NCBI GenBank assembly: GCA_958296295.1
Contig: OY282460.1
Location: 3,766,291 to 3,830,290 of the forward strand
DNA from: an uncultured Pseudomonadales bacterium
GTDB lineage: Bacteria; Pseudomonadota; Gammaproteobacteria; Pseudomonadales; Azotimanducaceae
DNA length: 64,000 nt
Direction of reading: 5' to 3'
The notes under the pieces were generated by a model. That model worked only from the letters and a program-made list of their open reading frames with translations, had not been told where the DNA came from and searched no databases. Below are positions 8,741 to 17,515 of this stretch, piece by piece. A program made the translations under genes and the position numbers. Position 1 is the stretch's first letter. Each line of letters starts with the position of its first letter.

Positions 8741-9415
8741 TTACCGAGGGCCTGCCCGGCCGGGCCGATTCGATGCCGGGATGGCGGCCGGCCGCTCGCC
8801 GGAGATGCCGTCGCGGGCCGCCAGCACCTTGGCGAACGGCGCCGTGCCCACAGGCATGTGCGCCACACCCGTGCGGGACATGGAGCTTTGGTGGGCGTGG
8901 CGCAGCATGTAGGTGTTGACGCGGCGCAAGTCCGCATCCGAAGGCGTGCGCGCCAGCCCGGGAGTGTCCCGCTCGGCGGCATGGCCGGCGTTCCCGCCCC
9001 CGCCGAGGCCGCCATCCGTAATCGCCACTTCGGCGGCGGGCGCGCGGACGTCATCGCCTGGCAAGAACGCCAGCACAACCGCCAACGCCGCGACCGCGGC
9101 GGCTGCCGCACCGGCGGCCGGCCAAGCCCAGCGCTCCCAAAGGGGTTCACGCCGGCGCGTCGGCTTGGGCGCCGGCGCGCGCGGCCCGGCCTCGGCGGAT
9201 TCGCCACGCAACCAAGGCCGTTCGGCGCCGGACGCGGCGCGGTTTTCGCCGCGCAGCAGCGCGCTGATCAAGTGGGATCGGGTCCATTCGGCGCGCAGCT
9301 CGGCGTCGTCGTTCAGGGCGTTGAGCACGCGGCGCAGCTCCAGCTCCGCGGCTTCGCCGTCCACCGCCGCGCAAAGCGATTCGCGCAGTTTCTGGCGGGC
9401 TTGCGATTGCAACAT
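8741..9415 (-). CDS. rseA: Anti-sigma-E factor RseA (MucA)
   Basis: RseA is an inner-membrane anti-sigma factor that holds RpoE until regulated proteolysis releases it. The 224-residue protein has an N-terminal cytoplasmic domain (LRESLCAAVDGEAAELELRRVLNAL) typical of RseA. A single transmembrane segment near residues 97-117 (AWPAAGAAAAAVAALAVVLA) and a periplasmic domain follow. A ribosome-binding site, AGGAGAAAAGG, precedes the ATG. It lies 13 bases downstream of rpoE and just upstream of rseB. Low overall conservation is normal for this family, and the operon position is strong support. Confidence 0.88.
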   Translation of the reverse strand: MLQSQARQKLRESLCAAVDGEAAELELRRVLNALNDDAELRAEWTRSHLISALLRGENRAASGAERPWLRGESAEAGPRAPAPKPTRRREPLWERWAWPAAGAAAAAVAALAVVLAFLPGDDVRAPAAEVAITDGGLGGGGNAGHAAERDTPGLARTPSDADLRRVNTYMLRHAHQSSMSRTGVAHMPVGTAPFAKVLAARDGISGERPAAIPASNRPGRAGPR

Positions 9416-9428
9416 CTATCCTTTTCTC

Positions 9429-10031
9429 CTAGTCGGGACCGTCACTTTGACCTGTTAGCGGACGGATCGCCAAGTCCAGCGCCGCACGGGCGCGAAATAT
9501 GCGCGACCGCACGGTGCCCACCGGACACTCCAGAACTTCGGCGATCTGCGCGTAGCTTAGACCATTGAACTCCCGAAGAGTTAGCGCGGCCCGCAGATCT
9601 TCCGGCAGCGCCGCCAAAGCGCCGTCGATGGCGGCCTTGAGCTCGTCTTGGCGGGCGGCGCCTTCCGGGCCCGTGTCGTCCTCCAGCGCCGCCGCCACCT
9701 CGCCGCCATCGGCGTCTTCGGCGTCCAACTCCACGGCCTGCACCCGTTGATGCGGCGCCGCCAAGTAGTTCTTCGCCGTGTTCACCGCGATCCGGTACAG
9801 CCAAGTGTAGAACGCGCTCTCGCCGCGAAAACGCGGCAGAGCGCGGTAGGCCTTGATGAACGTCTCCTGGGTTACATCCTCGGCATCCTCCGGCTTGTTG
9901 AGATAGCGCCCCACCAAGCTGAGAACCTTGTGCCGATACCGCGTGTAGAGCAAGTCGAACGCCACGCCGTCGCCTTGACGCGCCCGCCGCACCAGTTCCT
10001 TGTCCGTATCCGTGTCCGTGTCCGCGCTCAA
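9429..10031 (-). CDS. rpoE: ECF sigma factor RpoE (TTG start)
   Basis: This is the extracytoplasmic-function sigma factor of the envelope stress response. Region 2 contains DLLYTRYRHKVLSLVGRYL and DAEDVTQETFIKAYRALPRF. Region 4 contains ALPEDLRAALTLREFNGLS and YAQIAEVLECPVGTVRSRI. No ATG lies close upstream. I chose the TTG at 10029-10031, giving 200 residues, because GAGG sits five bases before it and the length fits the family. The N-terminus then reads MSADTDTDTDKELVRRA, with an Asp-Thr repeat encoded by tandem GACACG-like hexamers. It is the first gene of the rpoE-rseABC-lepA operon and diverges from pyrH. Confidence 0.93.
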   Translation of the reverse strand: MSADTDTDTDKELVRRARQGDGVAFDLLYTRYRHKVLSLVGRYLNKPEDAEDVTQETFIKAYRALPRFRGESAFYTWLYRIAVNTAKNYLAAPHQRVQAVELDAEDADGGEVAAALEDDTGPEGAARQDELKAAIDGALAALPEDLRAALTLREFNGLSYAQIAEVLECPVGTVRSRIFRARAALDLAIRPLTGQSDGPD

Positions 10032-10059
10032 AGCGCACCTCGCCGTGGCTGCCGGACAG

Positions 10060-10088
10060 ATTGTAAGTGGCCCGCGCCCCAAGCCCAA
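10060..10088 (-). promoter_or_regulatory. Candidate sigma-70-type promoter for rpoE
   Basis: On the minus strand, TTGGGC (10083-10088) and TACAAT (10060-10065) are separated by exactly 17 bases. That would place the transcription start about 20 bases before the TTG start of rpoE. It is an eye-read match to housekeeping promoter consensus. I did not find a convincing GAACTT-type sigma-E autoregulatory box. Confidence 0.45.
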
Positions 10089-10149
10089 ATTGGCCGCGGC
10101 GCCCAAGGCCCGATGCGCCGCGACCGGGCAAACATGCGAACATGGCGCC

Positions 10150-10893
10150 ATGTTGGCCGGGAACACAGGGGCGAGTTCGCCTCGGCGGGTGCTTGTGAAG
10201 CTGTCCGGGGAGATGCTCGGCGGCGAGACGGGCGTTGGCGTTTGCGCCGAATCCCTGCGACGCATCGCCGCGGACGTGATCGCGGCGAGCGCGGACGGCG
10301 TGGAATTGGCGGTGGTGGTCGGCGGCGGCAACCTGGTGCGCGGCACGGCGCTGCAGCGAACCGGCATGGGCCGCATAAGCGCCGACCACATGGGCATGCT
10401 CGCCACCACCATGAACGCGCTGGCCTTGCAGGACGCCCTTGAGGCCCAGGGCAAAGCCGCGGCGGCGTACACGGCCCACGCCATCGCCACCGTGATGGAG
10501 GGCTACTCGGCCGCCAAAGCGCGCGCGGCGCTGGCGACAGGCGCGGTCACGCTGCTGGCCGGCGGCACCGGCAATCCGCTCTTCACCACAGACACCGCCG
10601 CCTGCCTGCGGGCCGTTGAAGTCGGCGCGAGCCTGGTCGTGAAAGGCACCAAAGTGGACGGCGTCTACACGGCGGATCCGGTTGTCGATCCAACCGCCAA
10701 CCGCTACGAGACCCTTACTTTCGCCGAGCTCCTGGCGCGGCGTCTGACCGTGATCGATCGCACCGCCGCGACACTGTGCGAGCAACACGGGCTGTCGTTG
10801 GTGGTGTGCGACCTCGGCGCGCCTGGCGCGTTGACGAAGGCGGTGCGCGGTGCGAAGGTTGGCACCCGAATCGTGTGCGGAGACGAGTCGTGA
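10150..10893 (+). CDS. pyrH: Uridylate kinase (UMP kinase)
   Basis: PyrH phosphorylates UMP to UDP in pyrimidine nucleotide synthesis. The sequence shows RVLVKLSGEMLGG near the N-terminus, VVVGGGNLVRG, MGRISADHMGMLATTMNALAL and GTGNPLFTTDTAACLRA. It also has KGTKVDGVYTADP and a C-terminal VIDRTAATLCEQHGLSLVV. All are bacterial UMP-kinase signatures of the amino-acid kinase fold. The ATG at 10150 gives 247 residues. The open frame extends further upstream, but the added sequence is non-conserved and antisense to rpoE. The stop overlaps the GTG of frr. rpsB and tsf, its usual upstream neighbours, are not here. Confidence 0.95.
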   Translation: MLAGNTGASSPRRVLVKLSGEMLGGETGVGVCAESLRRIAADVIAASADGVELAVVVGGGNLVRGTALQRTGMGRISADHMGMLATTMNALALQDALEAQGKAAAAYTAHAIATVMEGYSAAKARAALATGAVTLLAGGTGNPLFTTDTAACLRAVEVGASLVVKGTKVDGVYTADPVVDPTANRYETLTFAELLARRLTVIDRTAATLCEQHGLSLVVCDLGAPGALTKAVRGAKVGTRIVCGDES

Positions 10894-11447
10894 TCGAGGA
10901 AATCCAGCAGGACGCCGCCGAACGCATGGACAAATCCGTGGCCGCGTTGGCCACCGCCTTCGCCCGCATCCGCACCGGACGCGCCAACCCGGCGCTGCTC
11001 GACGGGATCACGGTGGACTACTACGGCAATCCCACGCCGTTGAAGCAAGTCGCGAGCATCACCGTGGAAGAAGCGCGAAACCTGCTCGTCACGCCGTGGG
11101 AGAAACGCTTGGCGCCGGCGATAGAGAAAGCGATCTTGGCGAGCGATTTGGGGGTGACGCCAGCAAGCTCCGGAGATGTGGTGCGCGTGCCCTTGCCGCC
11201 GCTCACCGAGGAGAACCGCCGCGACCTGGCGCGTCAAGCCCGGCAAGAAGCCGAGAACGCGCGGGTGGCGATACGCAACATTCGCCGCGAGGCGATAGCG
11301 GACTTTCGCGAGCTGGTGCGCGAAAAAGAAGCCACCGAGGACGAAGGCCGCCGCGCCGAGCAGGCCATCCAAAGGACCACCGACCAGCACATTGGCCGCG
11401 CCGACACCGCTCTAGCGGAAAAGGAAGCGGACCTGCTGGCGATCTAG
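10890..11447 (+). CDS. frr: Ribosome recycling factor
   Basis: RRF splits post-termination ribosomes together with EF-G. The 185-residue product starts at a GTG overlapping the pyrH stop (GTGA). It contains RMDKSVAALATAFARIRTG and RANPALLDGITVDYYG, then TPLKQVASITVEEARNLLV and LPPLTEENRRDLARQA. It ends with the helical region DEGRRAEQAIQRTTDQHI. Length and motifs match the family. The pyrH-frr pair is conserved, but uppS/cdsA/dxr do not follow; a DNA methyltransferase does. Confidence 0.95.
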   Translation: MIEEIQQDAAERMDKSVAALATAFARIRTGRANPALLDGITVDYYGNPTPLKQVASITVEEARNLLVTPWEKRLAPAIEKAILASDLGVTPASSGDVVRVPLPPLTEENRRDLARQARQEAENARVAIRNIRREAIADFRELVREKEATEDEGRRAEQAIQRTTDQHIGRADTALAEKEADLLAI

Positions 11448-11489
11448 CCCGCTTCGCGTCGGATTTCTCAACGGCGCCCCGTCCACGCG

Positions 11490-13079
11490 ATGCGCGATCC
11501 CGCGAACGGCGACCGCGCCGCGCACGAGTACACGGCCAGCGTCGGCGTCGCCCACCGCAGACGTCACGGACAATTCTTCACACCACCAGCCGTGGCGCGG
11601 TTCATGACGCGCTGGGTGCTCGATGGCGGTTCTTCCTCGCTGTTCGATCCGGCGTTCGGCTTGGGCGCGTTCCGCGACGCCTTGCCAAACCCGGCGAACA
11701 TCGCCTTTCGCGCAAGCGAGATCGATGCCGGCATCGTCCGGCACTGGCGCCGCGCCCGGCGTGAAGCCGGCGACTTCATCGCCATCGAGGACTACCTGCT
11801 TTCTTGGGGACGGCGTCACGCCAACATCGTTTGCAATCCGCCGTATATGCGATTCCAAAAGTTCGGCAACCGGCACGCGGTCTTCCGTGCGTTCGAGAAG
11901 AACCTCGGCCTGCGGCTCTCCGGCTACACCAACACGGCGTCCGCCTTCCTTTGCAAATCTCTCGCCGAGCTGGGGCCGGCGGGACGGATGGCCTACATCA
12001 TGCCGCTGGAGTTTCTCGGCACCGGCTACGGCGCGGTGGTGAAGGCGCGGCTGCTGGAATCCGGCCACTTGTTCGGGCTGGTTCGCTTGAACTGCGAGAA
12101 AGCCCTGTTCCCGGACGCCACGACTTCGGCCGGCATCGTGCTTTGCGACACGCGAACCCGCCACCGGGCAGTGCGCTTTCACGATGTCCACAACGTCTGC
12201 GAGCTGGACGATTTCAGCGCCCTGCGCCCACGCGCCACGGTGCCGGTGCGGCATCTCGACCCGAACGCCAAATGGCTGCCGCACTTTCGCGCCAAACGAT
12301 GGCGAACGACACCCGCCGCGTCCACGGCCCTGCGCGCCTACGGCAAGTTCACGCGCGGCATCGCCACCGGCGCCAACGCCTTCTTCGTGCTGCGGCCATC
12401 GACCGCGCGCGAACTGGGCTTGAATCCGGCCACCGATTGCGTGCCGTGCATCGCCAGGAGCGTGCAGATTTCCTTGCCGGTTTTCGACGACGCCGATCAC
12501 GAGGCGCTGCGGGCGCGCGACCAGCCCGCCCTGCTTTTTTCGGTGGGATCCGCGGCCTCCACCGGCGCCGCCTTCTCGCGGCAAGCCGCCGCCTACATCC
12601 GCAGTGGCGAGCAAGCCGGTTTCCACAAGCGTTTTCTCACCCGCAAGCGCAACCCGTGGCACAAGACGGAAGCGCGAACACCCGCGCGCCTGCTCTTGGG
12701 CGTCTTCGCCCGCGGCGAATACAAGGTGGTTCTCAACACCAGCCGCGCCTTGCACCTGACGTGTTTTCACGGCTTCGCGCCAAATGCCGCCGGTGGCGAA
12801 TTCGTGGATCGCCTCTTCTTGTTTTTCGCATCCCGGACCGGGCGGCGGATCGCCTCTCTCGCCCAGCGCGAATACGGCAACGCGTTGCGCAAGTTCGAGC
12901 CGAACGACTTGAGCGACGTGCCGGTGCCAACGCCAGGCCTCTTCGCCACATTGCACCCGGCGGATGTCGCCGGCGCCGTCGCGCATATGCGTGAAACCGG
13001 CACTGTTCCGCAATGGGTGGACGATCGCTTCGCGCCTTTGCTGCGGGAGAACAAACCCCCGAAGCCGTCTTCGGCTTGA
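11490..13079 (+). CDS. Orphan N6-adenine DNA methyltransferase (M.TaqI-like)
   Basis: This 529-residue protein looks like a gamma-class N6-adenine methyltransferase. HGQFFTPPAVARFM and FDPAFGLGAFRDAL (near residue 52) form the SAM-binding region. NIVCNPPYMRF (near residue 113) carries the NPPY catalytic motif. The C-terminal half, with RKRNPWHKTE and ARLLLGVFARGEYKVVLN, resembles the target-recognition and TaqI-like C-terminal domains. It has no recognisable nuclease domain and there is no adjacent restriction gene, so it is either an orphan methyltransferase or the remainder of a restriction system. It begins 42 bases after frr on the same strand. Specificity cannot be read. Confidence 0.82.
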   Translation: MRDPANGDRAAHEYTASVGVAHRRRHGQFFTPPAVARFMTRWVLDGGSSSLFDPAFGLGAFRDALPNPANIAFRASEIDAGIVRHWRRARREAGDFIAIEDYLLSWGRRHANIVCNPPYMRFQKFGNRHAVFRAFEKNLGLRLSGYTNTASAFLCKSLAELGPAGRMAYIMPLEFLGTGYGAVVKARLLESGHLFGLVRLNCEKALFPDATTSAGIVLCDTRTRHRAVRFHDVHNVCELDDFSALRPRATVPVRHLDPNAKWLPHFRAKRWRTTPAASTALRAYGKFTRGIATGANAFFVLRPSTARELGLNPATDCVPCIARSVQISLPVFDDADHEALRARDQPALLFSVGSAASTGAAFSRQAAAYIRSGEQAGFHKRFLTRKRNPWHKTEARTPARLLLGVFARGEYKVVLNTSRALHLTCFHGFAPNAAGGEFVDRLFLFFASRTGRRIASLAQREYGNALRKFEPNDLSDVPVPTPGLFATLHPADVAGAVAHMRETGTVPQWVDDRFAPLLRENKPPKPSSA

Positions 13080-13190
13080 TGCCGGCGAATCCGAGTCGCG
13101 CCGGCGGCAAGAAGCCCGTCAAGGACGAATCGCCGCCGGCGAGCTACAATGGCCGGCGTTCGCGGCTCTCGCCGCTGTCGATGCGCCCCG

Positions 13191-13910
13191 ATGCCGCTGC
13201 TCGATCCTTCGGCTTGCAAGGCCGCCTACGAAGCCCAATTGCTCGACGCCGGCGCCAGCGCCGGTGACGGACGCCACGGCGGCCGCGTGTTCCGCGCCAT
13301 GTTGCGCGCTTCGCAGGCGCTGCCGGCGCGGTCTTTGCCACTTGATCGTCGCGTCTGGGTCTGGTCGGACTTGCACCTCGGCCACGACAACATCATCCGC
13401 TACGCCAATCGGCCGTTCGCGGACGCCGAGGAAATGGACGGCAGCCTGTACGCCAATTGGGAAGCCACCGTCGAGACTGAAGACCGGTTGATCTTCGTTG
13501 GCGATGTGGCGATGCGCGCCGCCGTGGGTGAGCACACGTGGCAACGCATCCGCACGGCCCGCGGCGCGGACAAGAACCTCGTGATCGGCAACCACGATCT
13601 GACCGGATCCGGGCAATTGCGGGTACGGGGTTTCGACCACGTTTGCTCTGTGCTTTGCGCCGATGGCGACCCCGCGCTCGTTTTCACCCACATGCCGCTG
13701 TCGGCGGTGCCCGAAGGCGCGGTGAACATTCACGGCCACACCCACGAAGACGCGCCCCGCCCTTCTGCGCACATCAACGTGTCCGTGGAACAGATCGAAT
13801 ACCGGCCGGTGGCGCTGGAACGCCTGCGGGTCCTGGCGCGAGAGCTGGTGGCAGGCCGGTATCCGCCCGGCCGAACGACGCTGGAGCGCTTGGCGGCGAT
13901 CAACGCCTAA
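13191..13910 (+). CDS. Metallophosphoesterase family protein
   Basis: A calcineurin-like phosphoesterase with all metal-binding blocks in order: WSDLHLGHDNII (DxH), FVGDVAM (GD), VIGNHDLTG (GNHD), FTHMPL, and NIHGHTHED (GHxH). This pattern matches small bacterial phosphoesterases of uncharacterised substrate. The ATG at 13191 gives 239 residues. An ATG at 13149 would add 14 basic residues, and conservation starts only near DRRVWVWSD, so the start is uncertain. It is downstream of the methyltransferase on the same strand and converges with arfB. Confidence 0.85.
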   Translation: MPLLDPSACKAAYEAQLLDAGASAGDGRHGGRVFRAMLRASQALPARSLPLDRRVWVWSDLHLGHDNIIRYANRPFADAEEMDGSLYANWEATVETEDRLIFVGDVAMRAAVGEHTWQRIRTARGADKNLVIGNHDLTGSGQLRVRGFDHVCSVLCADGDPALVFTHMPLSAVPEGAVNIHGHTHEDAPRPSAHINVSVEQIEYRPVALERLRVLARELVAGRYPPGRTTLERLAAINA

Positions 13911-13940
13911 CGCGAGCGAACCCGGCAACCGTTGGGCGAG

Positions 13941-14366
13941 CTACTCGGCGTCCTCCGCCGGCGGCCGGCGATGCTGCTTCGTCGCGCCGCGGCGGCGTTT
14001 GTCTTCGCGGCGTTTCGCTTTTTTCGTCGGCGAAGGTTTGGTGGCGATGCGCCGTTTCGGTTCGCGTCGCGCAGCGGCCAGGAGTTCGGCGAGACGTTCG
14101 AGCGCATCGGCGCGGTTGCGGGTTTGGCTACGCTCGCCATCGGCGAACAACACCACTTCGCCGCGCCCGTTCAAGCGGCTGCCGGCAAGTTGCTCCAAGC
14201 GTCCGCGAACGGCGCACGGCAAGTTCGCCTGGCCCAAATCCAGTCGACACTCCACCGCGGTGGAAACCTTGTTCACATGCTGGCCGCCGGGGCCGGAGGC
14301 GCGAATGAACTTCCATCTGAGCGCGGCCTGGGGGATGTCGAGGCCGCCGATTTCCAAGGTGTCCAT
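13941..14366 (-). CDS. arfB: Peptidyl-tRNA hydrolase ArfB (YaeJ)
   Basis: ArfB rescues ribosomes stalled on non-stop mRNA by hydrolysing peptidyl-tRNA. The 141-residue protein has the catalytic context RASGPGGQHVNKVSTAVE, including the GGQ motif and the HVNK that follows. Its C-terminal tail is very rich in Arg and Lys (TKKAKRREDKRRRGATKQH), which in this family inserts into the empty mRNA channel. It lies just downstream of thrS on the minus strand and may be cotranscribed with it. Confidence 0.93.
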   Translation of the reverse strand: MDTLEIGGLDIPQAALRWKFIRASGPGGQHVNKVSTAVECRLDLGQANLPCAVRGRLEQLAGSRLNGRGEVVLFADGERSQTRNRADALERLAELLAAARREPKRRIATKPSPTKKAKRREDKRRRGATKQHRRPPAEDAE

Positions 14367-14396
14367 GTGCCGGCTGGCGAAGGCGACCCCGCCGCT

Positions 14397-16223
14397 TCAA
14401 TCCAGCTGGAACGACAGCGACCGGGCGGCGATGGTGTTGGCAAGCGCCGCCTCGAACGCCGCCACCGGCATGGTGGTTTGTTGGCGCACGCCGTAACGCC
14501 GCAACGTCACCGTGCCGTCGGCCATTTCGCGTTCGCCCACGATCAAGAGGTTCGGGATCTTGCGCGTGGCGCCTTCGCGGATTTTCTTGGCGACCGTGTC
14601 GTTCTCGGTGCCAGGTTCAGCGCGCACGAAGTTGGCGCGCAAGCGCCGCACGATGCTCTCGGCGTATTCCGTGAACTGGTTGGACACCGTTAGCACGCGC
14701 ACCTGCACCGGCGCGAGCCAAGTGGGAAAAGCGCCGCCGAAGTGCTCGGTGAGGATGGCCACGAAACGCTCGTGCGTGCTGAACGGCGCGCGATGCACGC
14801 AGTACGGCGTGTGGCGCTCGCCGTCCTCGCCGACATAGGCGAGGTCGAGCCGCGGCGGCACGGCGAAATCCAGTTGCACGGTGGAAAGCGTCTCCTCGCG
14901 CCCGGTCACGGTGCGGAACTGAATGTCGATCTTCGGCCCGTAGAAGGCGGCCTCGCCCGGCGCGTCTTCGTAGTCCAACGCCATTTCGGCGAGCAACTCG
15001 GCGATGATCGCCTCGGTGCGCCGCCAGTCCTCGGGCGCATCGACATACTTCTCCTTGCCCTTCGGATCTTCGGCGTCCCAGCGCGAGAGCCGCAACGCGT
15101 AATCCGTCAAACCGAGCACCCGGTACGCCTCGTCGCACTGCGAGATCACTTCGCGAAACACGTCCTTCACTTGCGCTTCGGTGCAATAAATGTGCGCGTC
15201 GTTCATGCAAAGGCCGCGCACCCGCGCCAAGCCCGATACCGCGCCGGACGCTTCCCAGCGGTAGCACTGCCCGTATTCGGCCAAGCGCAATGGCAACTCG
15301 CGATGGCTGCGCAGCCGCGAGGCGAAGATCTTGTGGTGATGCGGGCAGTTCATTGGCCTCAGCATGTAGCGTTCCCGCACCGCCTCGCCGCTGGGCGTTT
15401 CCTCGACCACCTCCATCGGCGGGTACATGCTGTCGCGATAGTGCGCCAAGTGGCCGGTTTGATCGTAAAGGCCGCTTTTTGCGATGTGGGGCGTGGCCAC
15501 GCGCTGGTAGCCGGCCTGAAACTCCAGTTCCACGGCCAGCTTTTCCAGCTCGTCGCGGATCACCGTGCCGTTCGGCAGCCAAAGCGGCAGGCCGCGGCCC
15601 ACGTCGTCGTCGAAAGCGAACAGATCCAGCTCGCGGCCGAGCTTTTTGTGGTCGCGCTCCAGCGCAAGCTGATGCGCACGAACGGCCGCATCCAGTTCGG
15701 CCTTCGTGGCGAAGGCCCACGCGTAGATGCGCGTCATCATCACGTTGTTCGAATCGCCCCGCCAATAGGCGCCGGCCACGCTGCGCAGCTTGAAGGCGTC
15801 GCGCGGGATGTCCCGGGTGGTGTCCACGTGCGGGCCTTCGCACATGTCCAAGAACGGTCCGTTGCGGAAGAAGGAGAGCTGCGCGAGATCACCCTTCGCC
15901 ACCAGCTCCGCCGCGTATTCGCGCTTGTACGGCTCGCGCATCTCCTCAAGGCGCGCGAAAGCGTCCGCCACCGGCAATTCCTCCTGGTGGAAGCGCTGGC
16001 CCTTTTTCAAGATGCGGCGCATGCGCCGCTCCAGATCGGGCAAATCCGCCTCCGTGATGGGCGCGGTGAGGATGAAATCGTAGTAGAAGCCGTCGTCGAT
16101 GGGCGGGCCGAAGCCGAGAGTCGAACCCTCGCGCATCTCCAGCACAGCCTGCGCCATCACATGCGCCAAGCTGTGGCGGATGCGATACAGCCGATTCGCG
16201 GCCGCGTTCGTGTTGTCGTTCAT
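14397..16223 (-). CDS. thrS: Threonyl-tRNA synthetase lacking the TGS domain
   Basis: ThrS charges tRNA-Thr and edits Ser-tRNA-Thr. The editing domain is present: RHSLAHVMAQAV gives HxxxH, and DMCEGPHVDT gives the Cys-x-x-x-His. The class II core has MRPMNCPHHHKIF with the zinc Cys, motif 2 in YRWEASGAVSGLARVRG, and DAHIYC. The anticodon-binding domain has LAPVQVRVLTVS. The N-terminal TGS domain (about 60 residues in E. coli) is missing, so the protein begins almost at the editing domain. I prefer the ATG at 16223 (608 residues) because GGAAAG precedes it; a TTG at 16244 is also open. infC, rpmI and rplT do not follow. Confidence 0.93.
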   Translation of the reverse strand: MNDNTNAAANRLYRIRHSLAHVMAQAVLEMREGSTLGFGPPIDDGFYYDFILTAPITEADLPDLERRMRRILKKGQRFHQEELPVADAFARLEEMREPYKREYAAELVAKGDLAQLSFFRNGPFLDMCEGPHVDTTRDIPRDAFKLRSVAGAYWRGDSNNVMMTRIYAWAFATKAELDAAVRAHQLALERDHKKLGRELDLFAFDDDVGRGLPLWLPNGTVIRDELEKLAVELEFQAGYQRVATPHIAKSGLYDQTGHLAHYRDSMYPPMEVVEETPSGEAVRERYMLRPMNCPHHHKIFASRLRSHRELPLRLAEYGQCYRWEASGAVSGLARVRGLCMNDAHIYCTEAQVKDVFREVISQCDEAYRVLGLTDYALRLSRWDAEDPKGKEKYVDAPEDWRRTEAIIAELLAEMALDYEDAPGEAAFYGPKIDIQFRTVTGREETLSTVQLDFAVPPRLDLAYVGEDGERHTPYCVHRAPFSTHERFVAILTEHFGGAFPTWLAPVQVRVLTVSNQFTEYAESIVRRLRANFVRAEPGTENDTVAKKIREGATRKIPNLLIVGEREMADGTVTLRRYGVRQQTTMPVAAFEAALANTIAARSLSFQLD

Positions 16224-16636
16224 CTCTCGCTTTCCATCCGTCAACTTCCGGCCCTGGAGCGGCCCGCGGGCCGCCGAGTCCGCCGGCGGGTGGCGATCAT
16301 AGTGTAGGAATGGACCAACGCAAGGCGGCGGCCGCGCTGGGTGTGCGACGTTCTGTGCGCGGGGGGCTGCGAGGGCTACTGGACGTGCGCGTGCTCGAAG
16401 GGCGGGGTGCCATGTTCTGGACGAGGCGCCGGGGATCGCGGAGCCGGGCCGGCGCCAACGACGTCATGGCCTTGCGTTCCTGCGTCCGTAGCGAACGCTA
16501 CGACGACTTCTGGCACCATCGGCTGCAAGCCGCCGCCAATGGCCGCCTGACGGCAACCACCGCGGCACCCCTTGAAACCCGCACGCCAAGTGGCAATATA
16601 GGCGTGGCAACACCACTTGGAAGGAGTTTCTTCTCG
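16224..16636. other. Divergent intergenic region, thrS / BI-1 gene, with an inverted repeat
   Basis: About 410 bases separate the two divergent genes. I see no convincing gene; the open plus-strand frame is basic, low-complexity and not protein-like. Close to the right-hand gene, CCAAGTGG (16586-16593) and CCACTTGG (16613-16620) form a perfect 8-base inverted repeat around a 19-base AT-richer loop containing AATATA. It directly abuts the AAGGAG at 16621-16626. It could be an operator or a 5' UTR hairpin that masks translation. Confidence 0.4.
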
Positions 16637-17299
16637 ATGTCCGACGCACATGTGCTCACCGCCCGAGCCCCTTCGGCAATTGAAATCAACAAGGTGCTGC
16701 GCAGCACCTACGCGCTGCTCGCGATGACGCTGTTGTGGAGCGCCGTCACGGCGGCTGTCGCCGTGGCCGCCCGCTTCCCCGGCTTGGGAATGTTCCCCAC
16801 GCTCATCCTCTTCTTCGGCTTGCTGTTCGCCATCCACAAGACCGCCAACAGCGGTTGGGGTCTGGTGTGGACATTCGCGCTCACCGGAGTGATGGGCGTT
16901 TCGCTGGCGCCGCTCATCGGCGCGGTGCTCGGCCTTGCGAACGGCGGCGTGCTGGTGGCGCAATCCCTCGGCATCACGGCGGTGGCCTTCTTCGGCCTGT
17001 CGGTCTACACGGTGACCACCAAGCGGGACTTCAGCTTTCTGCGGGGTTTTCTGGTGGTTGGCGTCATCGTCATTTTTGCGTCCATCGCGGCGCGGTACTT
17101 CATCGAGTTCACCACGCTGATGCACCAGGTGCTGGCCGGCTTCTGCATCCTGTTCGGCGCGGCGCTCATCCTGTGGAGCACCAGCGCCGTGGTGCGCGGA
17201 GAGGAGACCAACTACATTCACGCCACCGTGGCCATCTACGTCGGCCTCTACAACATGTTCAGCTCCATCCTGCTGCTGTTCGGCATCGGCGACGACTGA
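16637..17299 (+). CDS. Bax inhibitor-1 / YccA family membrane protein
   Basis: A 220-residue integral membrane protein with about seven hydrophobic segments, starting RSTYALLAMTLLWSAVTAA and ending NMFSSILLLFGIGDD. The order of segments and the acidic C-terminus (YVGLYNMFSSILLLFGIGDD region) match the BI-1/YccA family. In E. coli YccA modulates the membrane protease FtsH; other members act as pH-sensitive leak channels. The ATG at 16637 follows AAGGAG by about ten bases. The open frame extends upstream but only through non-conserved sequence. Confidence 0.88.
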   Translation: MSDAHVLTARAPSAIEINKVLRSTYALLAMTLLWSAVTAAVAVAARFPGLGMFPTLILFFGLLFAIHKTANSGWGLVWTFALTGVMGVSLAPLIGAVLGLANGGVLVAQSLGITAVAFFGLSVYTVTTKRDFSFLRGFLVVGVIVIFASIAARYFIEFTTLMHQVLAGFCILFGAALILWSTSAVVRGEETNYIHATVAIYVGLYNMFSSILLLFGIGDD

Positions 17300-17464
17300 C
17301 CGACCGGCGACGGGAACCACGGGGAGACGGCGCGGGGAGATTGCGAGCAACCGCCGCGGTTGGTTCCGCGGCCTTTGCTCGAGGAGTTGGCCCCGGCGTG
17401 GGTGAGGCGGCTATGCGCGGCGCCCAAGGCGGGCGTCTACGACATGGCCGCGCCAGCGCGAAAA

Positions 17465-17507
17465 TATCTTGAAAATCCGTACACGAAGTCCGAATCTTCA
17501 AGATAAT
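17465..17507 (+). promoter_or_regulatory. AT-rich inverted repeat and candidate -10 before the DUF4143 ATPase
   Basis: TATCTTGAA (17465-17473) and TTCAAGATA (17497-17505) are perfect 9-base inverted repeats 23 bases apart in otherwise GC-rich DNA. GATAAT (17502-17507) would make a good -10 box only eight bases before the ATG at 17516. No Shine-Dalgarno lies between, which suggests a leaderless transcript. The repeat could be an operator or a stem-loop. Confidence 0.4.
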
Positions 17508-17515
17508 AGTCGTCC

